In this document: positions 1 through 8,551 of the stretch, piece after piece | How the letters are laid out: each line of letters starts with the position of its first letter | Numbering within the stretch: the first letter of the stretch is position 1 | Assembly: GCF_004103755.1 (NCBI RefSeq) | Contig: NZ_CP035283.1 | Location: forward strand, 2,046,001-2,110,000 | Source: Caproiciproducens sp. NJN-50 | Lineage (GTDB): Bacteria; Bacillota; Clostridia; Oscillospirales; Acutalibacteraceae | Direction: 5' to 3' | Length of the DNA stretch: 64,000 bases | Program-made: the position numbers and the translations under genes | Notes under the pieces: generated by a model | The model's input: the letters and a program-made list of their open reading frames with translations, nothing else | Database searches by the model: none | What the model was told of the DNA's origin: nothing

Positions 1-568
1 TCTTTAAACTGTCAATCATATACACTACTCTGTTTTTGCCCTCACGCTGCAGATAATCCGCCGCCTCTGAACCTATTTTTTTCCGGTCGATATCAATTTC
101 AGATACCTGAGAGATACGTTTCGCATTATTTCCGGATAAAAACACCGTCCACGCCTTCTGGTAAAAAGCACCTGAAGTATCCGGTTCAAAACGATTGGGG
201 CTGTAAATCAGAACTCCGGAAATACCTGCCGATTTAACCTTGGACAGCAGATCCAATTCATTGGTTTGTATCCCCTCGGTGCTGTAAGAAATCATAAGAT
301 AGCCATTGGAAGATAATACATCCGCGATTCCCTGATGCATTTGAGCGAAAAAAGGATCGGAAAAGTTCGGAAGCAGAACGGCGATGGCATTGAGCTTTTC
401 CTGCCGTAAGCTCTTCGCCATAAGATTTGACGAATATCCCAATCTCTCAACAACTTCCAAAACCTTTTTTCGTGACTTGCTCGCCACTTTATCAGGGTTG
501 TTCAGAACACGTGAGGCAGTTGCAATGCTGACACCAGCCTCTTTCGCAACATCTTTTAATGTCGCCAT
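1..568 (-). CDS. LacI-family transcriptional regulator (3' end outside the window)
   Basis: Reading the minus strand from an ATG at 568 gives an open frame of 189 codons with no stop, so the C-terminal part lies before position 1. The N-terminus (MATLKDVAKEAGVSIATASR) is a textbook LacI helix-turn-helix followed by the hinge helix region and the start of a periplasmic-binding-like sensor domain (LRQEKLNAIAVLLPNFSDPF). A GGGAGG-type ribosome binding site lies upstream and a strong promoter at 595-623 drives it. The family normally represses sugar or nucleoside operons. The target is not visible because the downstream genes are outside the window. Confidence 0.93.
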   Translation of the reverse strand, partial: MATLKDVAKEAGVSIATASRVLNNPDKVASKSRKKVLEVVERLGYSSNLMAKSLRQEKLNAIAVLLPNFSDPFFAQMHQGIADVLSSNGYLMISYSTEGIQTNELDLLSKVKSAGISGVLIYSPNRFEPDTSGAFYQKAWTVFLSGNNAKRISQVSEIDIDRKKIGSEAADYLQREGKNRVVYMIDSLK

Positions 569-594
569 ATCATCTACCTCCCATTTTCATAAAA

Positions 595-623
595 AGCATA
601 TCATACTTTATAATATCAGTCAA
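595..623 (-). promoter_or_regulatory. sigma-A promoter of the LacI gene
   Basis: On the minus strand TTGACT (618-623) and TATGCT (595-600) are separated by 17 bp, about 27 bp before the LacI start codon. Confidence 0.75.
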
Positions 624-843
624 TAAATCCTTTCGATGCCAACCTCTTTGCATTCTGCGCCCACTCCCCGGCTGCGCAGCGCTCGTCTCCGAAAAAGAAG
701 GAAAGGCTCACAAATGCCCATCGCTGTTCCCCGGCGGACTCCAAAGTTGACTGCTTTTTGGGGACATCCATCGGCACATTCGAAGCGGCTGATACATTCC
801 GGCGGAAGCCGGCCATGGGTGCGCAACGGCAAGCATAAAAATG

Positions 844-872
844 TTGAAATATAAGGAAAATTGAGTTATAGT
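844..872 (+). promoter_or_regulatory. sigma-A promoter upstream of the aminotransferase gene
   Basis: TTGAAA (844-849), 17-bp spacer, TATAGT (867-872). It would give a leader of about 190 nt before the ATG at 1073. Confidence 0.65.
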
Positions 873-873
873 A

Positions 874-1064
874 AAAGATATCGCAGCAACGAGGATTTTT
901 CCATAAGGAGAAGGCCTCGTTGTTATCTTACCATGCCGATTGAGACGGGTCTTATCATCATCAAAAAGAAAATACACCGTTGTTCGGAACGGAACGCAGC
1001 ATGCGCAATTACAATCGGTTTTCCAGCGCACAGACGAAATTTTTTGTTCCGATCGGAAAAGGAG
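874..1064 (+). promoter_or_regulatory. Structured 5' leader of the aminotransferase gene
   Basis: The leader folds strongly at both ends. AGCAACGAGG near 890 pairs with CCTCGTTGTT (about 915-924), with AAGAT/ATCTT flanking. Further on, CCGTT/AACGG forms a small hairpin, and the perfect palindrome TTCCGATCGGAA (1047-1058) directly abuts the AAGGAG ribosome binding site. No known riboswitch or T-box signature was recognised, so only structure is claimed. Confidence 0.4.
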
Positions 1065-1072
1065 AAACTGCC

Positions 1073-2281
1073 ATGCAATACGATTTTACCTCAATCATGG
1101 ACCGTCACGGAAAAGATGCGGTCGCGGTGGACGGTCCGGGTTCCTCGGACGGGTCCCCTGGCACGCCAAAAGAGGGATTCGACATTATCCCGATGTGGAT
1201 TGCAGACATGAATTTCCCCACACTGCCGAATATCTCGGAGTCGATTATTAAGCGCGCCGGACATCCGGCTTTCGGATATTTTCAGCCAACAGACAAATAT
1301 TACGACTCGATCATCCGGTGGCATGAGACCCGAAACGGCATCACCGGCCTGACAAAAGAATGCATCGGATATGAAAACGGAGTGCTGGGCGGGGTCATTT
1401 CCGCCTTGACCGCGTTTTCCGCGCCCGGCGACTCCGTTTTGCTGCATTCGCCGACTTACATCGGGTTTACTAAAAGCGTGGAGAATAATGGCCGAAAAAT
1501 TGTCCACAGTCCTTTGAAGCTGGATGCAAACAACGTGTGGCGCATGGATTACGAGGATATGGATGCCAAACTGAAGGCCGGCAGGATCCACGTCGCGATT
1601 TTTTGCAGCCCCCACAACCCCTGCGGCCGCGTATGGGAAAAATGGGAAATTGAAAGAGCCATGGAAGTCTATCGGGCCAACGACTGTATCGTTATATCGG
1701 ACGAAATCTGGTCGGATATCCTTCTGAACGGTCACCGGCACACGCCCACCCAGTCGGTCAGCGAGGATGCGCGCCGCCGCACCGTGGCGCTGTACGCGCC
1801 GAGCAAAACGTTTAATTTGGCGGGGCTCATCGGTTCCTACCACATCATCTACGACAGCTATCTGCGGGATCGCGTGCGCGCCCAGAGCAGCAAGCCGCAC
1901 TACAACAGCATGAATGTCCTGAGCATGCACGCCCTGATCGGCGCATACTGCCCGGAAGGCTCCGAATGGGTCGACGAGCTGTGCGAGGTACTGAGCGGCA
2001 ACATGAATTATGTCTGCGATTATATCGCGAAACATTTTCATGGCGTAAAATTTGCTAAGCCGGAGGGAACCTACATGCTGTTTCTGGACTGCACCGATTG
2101 GTGCAAAAAACACGGCAGGACCATCGACGAGCTGGAAAAGAGCGGATGGGACATCGGCGTGACCTGGCAGGACGGCCGCATGTTCCATGGGACCAATTCC
2201 ATCCGCATGAACCTCGCGCTGCCGCTGAGCCGGGTGAAGGAAGCGATGGAACGTCTGGATCAATATGTATTCACCGCATAA
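1073..2281 (+). CDS. PatB/MalY-type PLP aminotransferase or cystathionine beta-lyase
   Basis: This is a 402-residue fold-type I PLP enzyme of the PatB/MalY branch. The N-terminal DIIPMWIADMNFPT block and the Schiff-base lysine in APSKTFNLAGL are characteristic, as are ISDEIW (PLP pyridine Asp) and FCSPHNPCGR. Family members cleave cystathionine or other beta-substituted amino acids, or transaminate aromatic ones. Substrate cannot be told from sequence. The start at 1073 is preferred over upstream in-frame codons because AAGGAG sits 8 bases before it and the homology begins at MQYDF. It is followed by a P1-peptidase gene on the same strand, which fits release and breakdown of amino acids from peptides. 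Confidence 0.9.
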   Translation: MQYDFTSIMDRHGKDAVAVDGPGSSDGSPGTPKEGFDIIPMWIADMNFPTLPNISESIIKRAGHPAFGYFQPTDKYYDSIIRWHETRNGITGLTKECIGYENGVLGGVISALTAFSAPGDSVLLHSPTYIGFTKSVENNGRKIVHSPLKLDANNVWRMDYEDMDAKLKAGRIHVAIFCSPHNPCGRVWEKWEIERAMEVYRANDCIVISDEIWSDILLNGHRHTPTQSVSEDARRRTVALYAPSKTFNLAGLIGSYHIIYDSYLRDRVRAQSSKPHYNSMNVLSMHALIGAYCPEGSEWVDELCEVLSGNMNYVCDYIAKHFHGVKFAKPEGTYMLFLDCTDWCKKHGRTIDELEKSGWDIGVTWQDGRMFHGTNSIRMNLALPLSRVKEAMERLDQYVFTA

Positions 2282-2367
2282 CCGCCGGTCTTTTGACGCC
2301 GCGCTTCATAGCCGGACATCTCTCACAAGAAAAGGGCGCCGGAAAGGAGAGTGCGGCTGCACAAGCC

Positions 2368-2401
2368 TATGCAAAATCTTTGCATAGAGCGGCAAAGCCG
2401 C
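2368..2401. repeat. Two adjacent inverted repeats before the P1 peptidase gene
   Basis: TATGCAAA-ATC-TTTGCATA (2368-2386) is a perfect 8-bp inverted repeat. GCGGC-AAA-GCCGC (2389-2401) follows two bases later. They lie between the aminotransferase stop and the favoured P1 peptidase start, so they may be an operator or an RNA hairpin pair that affects translation. Confidence 0.5.
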
Positions 2402-2410
2402 ACGGGAATT

Positions 2411-3463
2411 ATGGGACTAGAACATCCATTAAAAAACGATATCTGTGAAAAGCCGCGGGGAAAGCGCAATTTAATTACCGACGTGCCTGGAGTGGCGGTG
2501 GGTCATGTCACACTGAACCGGGGCAATGAGAAAACCGGGGTAACCGCCATTCTCCCGCAGCCGGATCATCTGTTTTCACAAAAACTTCCCGCCGCCTCAC
2601 AGGTGATCAACGGGTTCGGCAAAAGCATCGGGCTGGTTCAGATCGATGAACTGGGCACATTGGAAACGCCGATCCTCCTGACCAACACCTTTGCGGTGGG
2701 AACAGCCGGCACAGCGCTGGTCCGATATATGCTCGGGCAAAATCCCGACATCGGGGACACGACCGGCACGGTCAATCCGGTTGTGCTGGAGTGCAACGAC
2801 GGATATCTGAATGATATCCGGGCAATGCCCGTCCTGGAACAGCACGCGCTGGAAGCGCTTCAGAACGCCGGGAGCGGCTTCGAGGAAGGAGCGGTCGGGG
2901 CCGGGACCGGCATGCGCTGCTACGGCCTGAAAGGCGGCATCGGTTCCTCTTCCCGGCTGATCGCGCTGAACAACGGAAAAACATACACGCTTGGCTGTCT
3001 CGTTCTCTCCAATTTCGGCGTGATGAGGGACCTGACCATCGGGGGGGACGCCGTCGGGCGCAGATTGTCGCGGGAACGGAAGCTCCCAGAGGAAAAGGGA
3101 TCCATTATCGTTGTCCTGGCGACGGATCTGCCCCTGAGCGACCGGCAGCTCAAACGAATCTGCAGACGCGCCAGCGTGGGCATCACCCGGACAGGCTCTT
3201 TTATCGGCAACGGCAGCGGGGAAATCGCCGTGGCTTTCTCCACGGCGAACCGCGTCGCGCACTACGAAAAGCGGGATATCGTTCCCGTAACTCAGCTCAG
3301 CGAAAACCGGATCAACGACATTTTCCGCATGACCGCGTCGGTTGTGGAGGAATCCATTCTCAGCTCGCTGGTTCACGCAAAAACCACCGAGGGACGCGGC
3401 GGACGCGTTTGCCTGGACTTGAAAACCGCGTTAAAGCAGGCTGGCACAGCCATATTGAAGTAA
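2411..3463 (+). CDS. P1-family peptidase (DmpA / L-aminopeptidase-D-esterase type)
   Basis: A 350-residue member of the S58 (DmpA) family of N-terminal-nucleophile aminopeptidases. LITDVPGVAVGHVTL is the family's N-terminal signature, and the TGTVNPVVLECNDGYLND and GAVGAGTGMRCYGLKGGIG blocks are also typical. These enzymes self-cleave before a Ser/Thr nucleophile in the second half and release N-terminal L- or D-residues or beta-peptide residues. The start is uncertain. A GTG at 2351 is too close to AAAGGAG (2342-2348), an ATG at 2369 is 20 bases away, and the ATG at 2411 matches family length but has a weak GGGA site. It follows the aminotransferase by about 130 bp and is probably co-transcribed with it. 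Confidence 0.9.
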   Translation: MGLEHPLKNDICEKPRGKRNLITDVPGVAVGHVTLNRGNEKTGVTAILPQPDHLFSQKLPAASQVINGFGKSIGLVQIDELGTLETPILLTNTFAVGTAGTALVRYMLGQNPDIGDTTGTVNPVVLECNDGYLNDIRAMPVLEQHALEALQNAGSGFEEGAVGAGTGMRCYGLKGGIGSSSRLIALNNGKTYTLGCLVLSNFGVMRDLTIGGDAVGRRLSRERKLPEEKGSIIVVLATDLPLSDRQLKRICRRASVGITRTGSFIGNGSGEIAVAFSTANRVAHYEKRDIVPVTQLSENRINDIFRMTASVVEESILSSLVHAKTTEGRGGRVCLDLKTALKQAGTAILK

Positions 3464-3506
3464 ACACCGCAAATGTCTGAAGAGACGGATCCCTTGGCAC
3501 TGCTCC

Positions 3507-3533
3507 GCCCTCGCGATTTCGCGGGGCCTTTTC
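3507..3533 (+). terminator. Probable terminator of the P1 peptidase transcript
   Basis: CCTCGCG-ATTT-CGCGGGG hairpin followed by CCTTTTCC. Short U tract, so moderate support. Confidence 0.45.
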
Positions 3534-3563
3534 CGCCGGTCTGAACCAACCTGTAAATATGTG

Positions 3564-3613
3564 CAAAAAGATGCGCCCCGAAACGGCTTAAAAAGCCGGT
3601 CGGAGCGCATCTT
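3564..3613 (-). terminator. Intrinsic terminator of the iadA / serine hydrolase / M42 operon
   Basis: AAGATGCGC (3569-3577) pairs with GCGCATCTT (3605-3613) around an inner CGGCTT/AAGCCG stem. Read on the minus strand it ends in TTTTT, about 65 bp after the M42 stop codon. Confidence 0.75.
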
Positions 3614-3676
3614 CGCTTATTACAGCTTATGCGTAATTTGCCATCGTAAAGCCAGACTGCCTGCGCATCCGGCGGA

Positions 3677-4753
3677 TCAGAAGCTGTGGATCAGGTCCGG
3701 CGTCAGCGCCTTTAAAAGACGGCACACAAGCTTCACCGCGTTCTGAAAATCCGAAAAAGCGGCGATCCCGTAATGGGTATGGATATAGCGGACCGGCAGC
3801 CCGACTACAATGACCGGCACGCCGCGGCCGGACAAATGGATGGGCGCCCCGTTTGTGGAGCCGCCGGTACGGACCGCTTCCTGGACCGGAATGCCTTCCC
3901 GGCGAGCAAGATCCAGCGCAAACCGCTGAAAGCGCGGATTGGTGATCATCTTCTTGTCAATGTGCCGGAGCATGGGCCCGCGGCGAATGGCCGTCTGGAT
4001 CATAAAGGGTTCCGTGAACGTATCGTCCGCCGGACATCCTTCAAATACGATCGCGAGATCCGGCTTGATCGTATTGGCGGTGACGGCGGCCCCGCGCAGT
4101 CCCATTTCCTCCTGGACAGAGTAATCGCAGACGACATCCACGGCAAGCTCCTCGTTCCTCAGTCCGCGCAGGGTCTGAAGACTGGCCGCGCATCCCAGGC
4201 GGCAGTCGAACGCTTTGCCGTACATCAGCCCTTTTTCCGGCAGATATTCGAAATTCACATCCGGCACAATAGGCTCGCCGATGCGGACTTTAAAATCCTG
4301 AACCGCCTCCTCCAGGGAGGAAGCGCCGATATCAATCGCCATGGAAGAAATCTCCGCAGGGGCGTTTCTTTCCGCGGGCGTCATAAAATGCGGGGGCTTG
4401 GTGGCGACGATGCCCGGAATATAGTTTCCTTCCGCGTTGCGCACTCGAACCTTGTGGGCGGGTATATTGTTGGCCACCCACCCTCCCAGGGGAATAAAGC
4501 GCAGCATTCCGTTCGGCTGAACAGCCTGCACCATGAATCCCACTTCGTCGCTGTGCGCGTTGATCTGCACAACCGGCTTCCCGCCCCTGTTTTCCTTTCG
4601 GCGGAGATACAGATTCCGCATGCAGTCCTCGGAAAATCCCCCCAGTCCCTCTCCATATTGGCGCAGTGTCCTGGTGACCTCGTTTTCAAAGCCGGAAGCG
4701 CCGTTCACATTGGAAAGCGCCTCTATCATTTTGATCGCCTGTTGTTCCTCCAT
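3677..4753 (-). CDS. M42-family metallo-aminopeptidase
   Basis: A 358-residue cytoplasmic di-metal aminopeptidase of the M42 (PepA/FrvX/TET) family. Metal and catalytic residues are visible in order: H67-x-D69 (INAHSDEVGF), the bridging Asp D183 in AFDCRLGC, the E215-E216 pair in VQEEMGLRGA, an acidic residue in IVFEGCPADD, and a C-terminal His in YIHTHYG. GGSTNGAPIHLSGRGVP is a strong family block. TET-type enzymes are large oligomers trimming peptides from the N-terminus. It is last of three co-directional genes (iadA, serine hydrolase, this), with a terminator just downstream. A GGAAAGGA-type site precedes the ATG at 4753. Confidence 0.92.
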   Translation of the reverse strand: MEEQQAIKMIEALSNVNGASGFENEVTRTLRQYGEGLGGFSEDCMRNLYLRRKENRGGKPVVQINAHSDEVGFMVQAVQPNGMLRFIPLGGWVANNIPAHKVRVRNAEGNYIPGIVATKPPHFMTPAERNAPAEISSMAIDIGASSLEEAVQDFKVRIGEPIVPDVNFEYLPEKGLMYGKAFDCRLGCAASLQTLRGLRNEELAVDVVCDYSVQEEMGLRGAAVTANTIKPDLAIVFEGCPADDTFTEPFMIQTAIRRGPMLRHIDKKMITNPRFQRFALDLARREGIPVQEAVRTGGSTNGAPIHLSGRGVPVIVVGLPVRYIHTHYGIAAFSDFQNAVKLVCRLLKALTPDLIHSF

Positions 4754-4783
4754 GCCGTTTTCTGTCCTTTCCTTTGGTTTTCT

Positions 4784-6328
4784 TTATTCCATTGAAGCCT
4801 TTCGAAATTCTAAATTCCTGCTCCGGTCCGTATTCAGGAAAAAACGGTCCCCGGACTCATCCGCCGCCAGATTCAGGTTGTCACGATTTTCACAAAGATA
4901 ACAGTTCTCTCCTGTTTTTACAAATACCAGTTCCCCTGCGGAGGGATGAAAAAGCAGCAGCCTGTCCTTTTGGATGGACAATCGGTAAGCGGTCATCAGT
5001 TCCCGGCTGTAATACAGGCCGGAAATCCGCCTCGCCGCGAATTCGCCGAGAGGCTGTGAAAATACCCTGCGGTACCCGGTGTGCGTCCCTGCGGACCAAA
5101 GGGACAGCGTGCCCGCCGCTTCGCATGACAGAAAATTTCCGTTTTCCGCGGCATAACAGCCGCCCTCCGCCGCCCGTTCATACGTCCATGTCATGCCGTC
5201 CTGCTCCAGCAGCAGGTCCTTCCCCGCCTTTTCCAGCCGAAGCGAGTGATAATTTTCAGACACATACCACCCCGCCTGCGCGGGGACCTGCGGCTTTTCA
5301 CAAACCGGCGTGGAGGAAAGCCCGCTGATTCCGTCCAGCAATTGATATGCCTTGACCATGGGAAATGAAAAGCGGTAGTTGGACAGCACCGCAATATCCA
5401 GTTTCAGAGAGGGAACCGTCAGCACTGCCGCGCGGTATCCGGCGTTCGCGCCGCTGTGCTGGTAAACGTCCAGTCCATGGTATTTCACGGCCTGAATCCC
5501 GCAGCCGTACGGAATTTCTTCCCCGGAGGCCAGGCTGAATCTTTGCAGCATTGCCTGCATGGTTTCCGGCCTGCATAGTCCGGGCCTGCGCAAATGTTCC
5601 AGCCATCTTACGCAGTCTTCGGCGGTTGTATTCAGGCCGGTTGAACCCGTGACGTCAAAAGTCATCGCCATTTCGGAATATCGGCCGCGCCGCCCGTCGT
5701 ATCCATAGGAGGAAGCCCGCCCGGGCGTCACCTCGGCATGGTCGTCCCGAAAAAAGGTACGGCTCATCCCCAGCGGCTGAAAAATCCGTTCCGCCGCGAA
5801 CTCACGCAGCGTTTTTCCCGTCACGGCGTGCAGGATCCAGGCTAAAACCGTAAATCCCGAATTGCAGTAAAGATAGCGGGTGCCGGGCTTAAAATTCAGG
5901 CCGCGCTGTCCGTATAAAAGATGCATCAGATTCCCCGGCGTGGCGAGGTCTTCCATGCTGTGCCCGGAAAGAGTAAACAGGTCCCACTGCTCCCTGAGGC
6001 CTCCGGCATGGTGCAGCAGCTGCCAAAGCGTCACGTCCGCGCCGAGATCCGGAAAATCCGGCAGATAGTCCCGGATGGTATCCTGCAGGGAAATTCTTCC
6101 GTCTTCCGCCAACAGCAAAATGCAGAACGCCGTAAACTGCTTGCTGACGGAAGCGGCGTGGAAAAGCGTTTCCGGCGTATTGGGGACGCCATAGGCCAGG
6201 CTGGCCATGCCGAACGCTTTGCGGTACCTTGTGCGGCCGTCCTGACGGACCGCGACGGAACACCCCGGCGTAGCACGCCCATATTGTGAAAACAGCGCAT
6301 CCATTTCCACGCTTGTCACATTTGTCAC
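4784..6328 (-). CDS. CubicO/beta-lactamase-fold serine hydrolase, D-aminopeptidase-like
   Basis: 514 residues with an N-terminal penicillin-recognising serine-hydrolase domain. The triad motifs are S60-V-S-K63 (AASVSKQF), Y154-C-N156 (YLYCNSGF) and H291-S-G293 (QHSGANAG). About 200 further residues form a beta-rich C-terminal part, as in Pab87 and DAP-type peptidases. There is no signal peptide, so it should act in the cytoplasm. Family members hydrolyse D-residue-containing peptides, esters or beta-lactams. The neighbours (isoaspartyl dipeptidase upstream, M42 aminopeptidase downstream) favour a peptidase acting on unusual dipeptides. The ATG at 6328 has an AAAGAGGTG site. The exact substrate is not inferable. 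Confidence 0.85.
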   Translation of the reverse strand: MTNVTSVEMDALFSQYGRATPGCSVAVRQDGRTRYRKAFGMASLAYGVPNTPETLFHAASVSKQFTAFCILLLAEDGRISLQDTIRDYLPDFPDLGADVTLWQLLHHAGGLREQWDLFTLSGHSMEDLATPGNLMHLLYGQRGLNFKPGTRYLYCNSGFTVLAWILHAVTGKTLREFAAERIFQPLGMSRTFFRDDHAEVTPGRASSYGYDGRRGRYSEMAMTFDVTGSTGLNTTAEDCVRWLEHLRRPGLCRPETMQAMLQRFSLASGEEIPYGCGIQAVKYHGLDVYQHSGANAGYRAAVLTVPSLKLDIAVLSNYRFSFPMVKAYQLLDGISGLSSTPVCEKPQVPAQAGWYVSENYHSLRLEKAGKDLLLEQDGMTWTYERAAEGGCYAAENGNFLSCEAAGTLSLWSAGTHTGYRRVFSQPLGEFAARRISGLYYSRELMTAYRLSIQKDRLLLFHPSAGELVFVKTGENCYLCENRDNLNLAADESGDRFFLNTDRSRNLEFRKASME

Positions 6329-6349
6329 CTCTTTGCCGTACAGTCGGTT

Positions 6350-7480
6350 TTATGCTTCAAACGTCCCTTTTTTTAAAATCTGCTTCTCCCGCATCATAAG
6401 GGTCCCGCCGGCGATCACCGTGTCGATGTCGTAATTCCGGTCCAGCAGCAAAAGGTCCGCGTCGCTGCCCTCCGCCAGGACGCCCTTTCTCGGATACAGG
6501 TCCAGCGCTTTCGCTACATTTTCCGTTACCGGACGAATGGCTTCCGGCACCGACGCCCCGCAATTCAGGATCATAGACTTTACCACTTCATGCATCGTGG
6601 TGATTTTTCCCACGCCAAGGCCGATCATTTCCTTGTGCTCATTCCATTTGGGAAGGCTTCCGTTGGAGTCGGTGCTCATGGTGATTCGGTCCTTCGGCGC
6701 CAGCTCCGCAGCCTTAACCAGCTTCTGCGCCGTTTGATCCACCTGCGCCCCGGAAGTGAAGTCGATATACCCGCCCATGTTGGCGAAACGTACCGCATCG
6801 TCGAAAATCTTCCCGACATGGGTGGGGCGGAACACGGAAATCGGGATGTTCTCGGTTTTCAGGATATCGAAAATCATGTCCAGCTTCTGCCTTCCGCTTC
6901 CCACATGCATATGTACAATCCCGGGCTTCCCGGAGAGGACTCCGCCCAGCCGCGCCTCGGACGCCAGCCGGATCATGTCTTCTTTGGAAAGGTTGGAGGA
7001 ACGGTGGTCTGAAATCGCTATTTTCACACCGATGACTTCCTCAATAAATACGATATCCTTTTTTACGCTTCCGGTGATCGTCGGCGAGGGATACTCGTAG
7101 GAGCCGGTCAGGCAATAGGCTGTGAGGCCGTATTGTTTGAGCGCCTTCACCTTGGCGACCAGATTCTCCACGCTGCGGGTCGTTGCGTCCGTTCCCAGCA
7201 GGCCGACCAGCGTGGTTACGCCGCCGCGAATACAGTCCGAGGGGACCAGTTCCGGCACGCGGTTGGCATATCCGCCTTCTCCTCCGCCGCCCGTCACATG
7301 GACATGCTGGTCGATATAGCCCGGCACCGCGGTTTTGCCGGTCCCGTCCAGCACGCTGAGGTTTTTCCCTTTCACGTCCTGTCCCGGCCCTATTTCTTCC
7401 AATTTTCCACCGGCAATCAGCAAGTCGGTGACTTTCGGGGCGTTGTTTTCATAAATGGTGACATTTTTAATTAAAAGCAT
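6350..7480 (-). CDS. iadA: Isoaspartyl (beta-aspartyl) dipeptidase
   Basis: A 376-residue amidohydrolase matching IadA in length and motifs. H59-x-H61 lies in YIDQHVHVTGGGGEGG, followed by a candidate carboxylated Lys in GVKIAISDHRSS, metal His in IVHMHVGSG and VFRPTHVG, and the catalytic Asp in TMSTDSNGS. IadA hydrolyses beta-L-Asp-X dipeptides that arise from damaged Asn/Asp residues in proteins. It is first in a minus-strand operon with a serine hydrolase and an M42 aminopeptidase, and is divergent from an RpiR regulator. AAAGGA precedes the ATG. The product, free Asp, could feed the nearby Asp/Glu racemase. Confidence 0.93.
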   Translation of the reverse strand: MLLIKNVTIYENNAPKVTDLLIAGGKLEEIGPGQDVKGKNLSVLDGTGKTAVPGYIDQHVHVTGGGGEGGYANRVPELVPSDCIRGGVTTLVGLLGTDATTRSVENLVAKVKALKQYGLTAYCLTGSYEYPSPTITGSVKKDIVFIEEVIGVKIAISDHRSSNLSKEDMIRLASEARLGGVLSGKPGIVHMHVGSGRQKLDMIFDILKTENIPISVFRPTHVGKIFDDAVRFANMGGYIDFTSGAQVDQTAQKLVKAAELAPKDRITMSTDSNGSLPKWNEHKEMIGLGVGKITTMHEVVKSMILNCGASVPEAIRPVTENVAKALDLYPRKGVLAEGSDADLLLLDRNYDIDTVIAGGTLMMREKQILKKGTFEA

Positions 7481-7600
7481 GGTTTCACTTAATTCCTTTC
7501 ACATTTTCAGGGAACAAATCTCCCGTTTTTCTCATATCGCAGCATTTGCCTCCGCCGATTTTCTCCGGCCGTCCCCGTTCCACGGACCTCCATTTCAGAC

Positions 7601-7629
7601 TTTTCTTTTCTTTATCGCTCTGCTATAAT
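7601..7629 (+). promoter_or_regulatory. Candidate promoter of the first RpiR regulator
   Basis: A perfect TATAAT (7624-7629) stands about 50 bp before the start codon. The -35 (TTTTCT at 7601) is poor, which suggests activator help or weak expression. Confidence 0.4.
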
Positions 7630-7681
7630 AACGAAAGAATTGTTCCAAGCGCAAAAACTTAACGCCACAGGAGGCCCTCCA

Positions 7682-8551
7682 ATGGATTCCATTATAAAGA
7701 TCCGCGACAGCTACGACAGACTGACCCATAAGCAGAAAAAGATCGCAGACTACCTACTGGCAAATCCCGAAGACATATGCTATATCTCCCTGAAGGACCT
7801 CAGTGAACAAACCGCCTCCTCAGAAGCAACCATTCTGCGTACGTGCAAACTTCTGGGATTCCGCAATTTTATTGAGCTGAAACAGTCTTTCCGGAAGCAT
7901 ACGCAGCAATTGGTGAAGAACCTGTCTTCTTCCCGTTTTTTCCTTGAGGAGCTTCCTCCCTTCGCGGAGGGCGACCAAAAGCTGCTGCTGCAAAGTATTT
8001 GCGACCATGAATCCGAAAAATGCAGCGATTTTTTCAGAAATATTGAAATGGACGAGGTTCTGAAAGCTGCGGGGCTGATTTTAAAGGCTCAAAACATCTT
8101 GCTGTTCGGTCAGGGAATTTCAAAAGTCCTCACACAGTTTTTTGAAAAGCGGCTCTCTCTTTTGGGGATTAACGCCTATGCCATCGATCCTGAAGAAATG
8201 GATAACGCGCAAACAAGGCTCGCCCGGCTGAAAAAGGGCGATGTTTGCATCGCAATTTCCTTTCCGCGGTACTACACTCCGATTCGGAATATTATCCAAT
8301 ACGTTGAGGAAAAGAAAATATCCGTTATCGTCATTACGGACAGTCCTAAATCCCCCCTTATTTTACAGAACAGTTTAAACTTTATCTGTCAGACTTCCAC
8401 CACCATGTTTTTCAATTCGCTCTCGGTTCCGTTCGCCCTGATCAATTTGATCGCCTCCGGCGTCGTGTTGGAAATGGGGCCGCAATATGACAAGCTGGTG
8501 GCAACAACCCATGAGATCGCCCATTGCATCAACAAAATATCATATGATTAG
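7682..8551 (+). CDS. RpiR/MurR-family transcriptional regulator (SIS domain)
   Basis: 289 residues. The N-terminal RpiR helix-turn-helix (about 1-77) contains the SEATILRTCKLLGF recognition region, and the C-terminal SIS sugar-isomerase-like domain begins near ILLFGQGISKVL. The ATG at 7682 has AGGAGG 8 bases upstream, better than the upstream in-frame start. RpiR regulators usually sense phosphosugars, but members controlling muropeptide or amino-sugar genes exist (MurR). It is divergent from iadA and converges with the racemase, overlapping its 3' end by 4 bp. It is clearly paralogous to the regulator at 15415-16332: both end with a near-identical LIASGVVLEMGP block. Candidate targets are the flanking peptide operons. 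Confidence 0.93.
   Translation: MDSIIKIRDSYDRLTHKQKKIADYLLANPEDICYISLKDLSEQTASSEATILRTCKLLGFRNFIELKQSFRKHTQQLVKNLSSSRFFLEELPPFAEGDQKLLLQSICDHESEKCSDFFRNIEMDEVLKAAGLILKAQNILLFGQGISKVLTQFFEKRLSLLGINAYAIDPEEMDNAQTRLARLKKGDVCIAISFPRYYTPIRNIIQYVEEKKISVIVITDSPKSPLILQNSLNFICQTSTTMFFNSLSVPFALINLIASGVVLEMGPQYDKLVATTHEIAHCINKISYD

Larger units (their letters stand above)
624..1072. other. Intergenic region between the LacI promoter and patB, with promoter and leader
   Basis: No supported gene. Short open frames on both strands here have no plausible ribosome binding site and no recognisable protein features. The right half holds the patB promoter (844-872) and a structured leader. I see nothing definable in 624-840. 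Confidence 0.6.

Noticed and set aside
616..1031. Short genes between LacI and patB
   Set aside because: Overlapping frames on both strands without ribosome binding sites. The region is better explained as promoter and leader DNA.
874..1064. T-box leader before the aminotransferase
   Set aside because: No T-box sequence (AGGGTGGNACCGCG-type) and no terminator stem could be found.
1091..2263. 390-residue minus-strand frame opposite the PatB-type gene
   Set aside because: Antisense shadow. The + strand has the PLP lysine motif and a good ribosome binding site.
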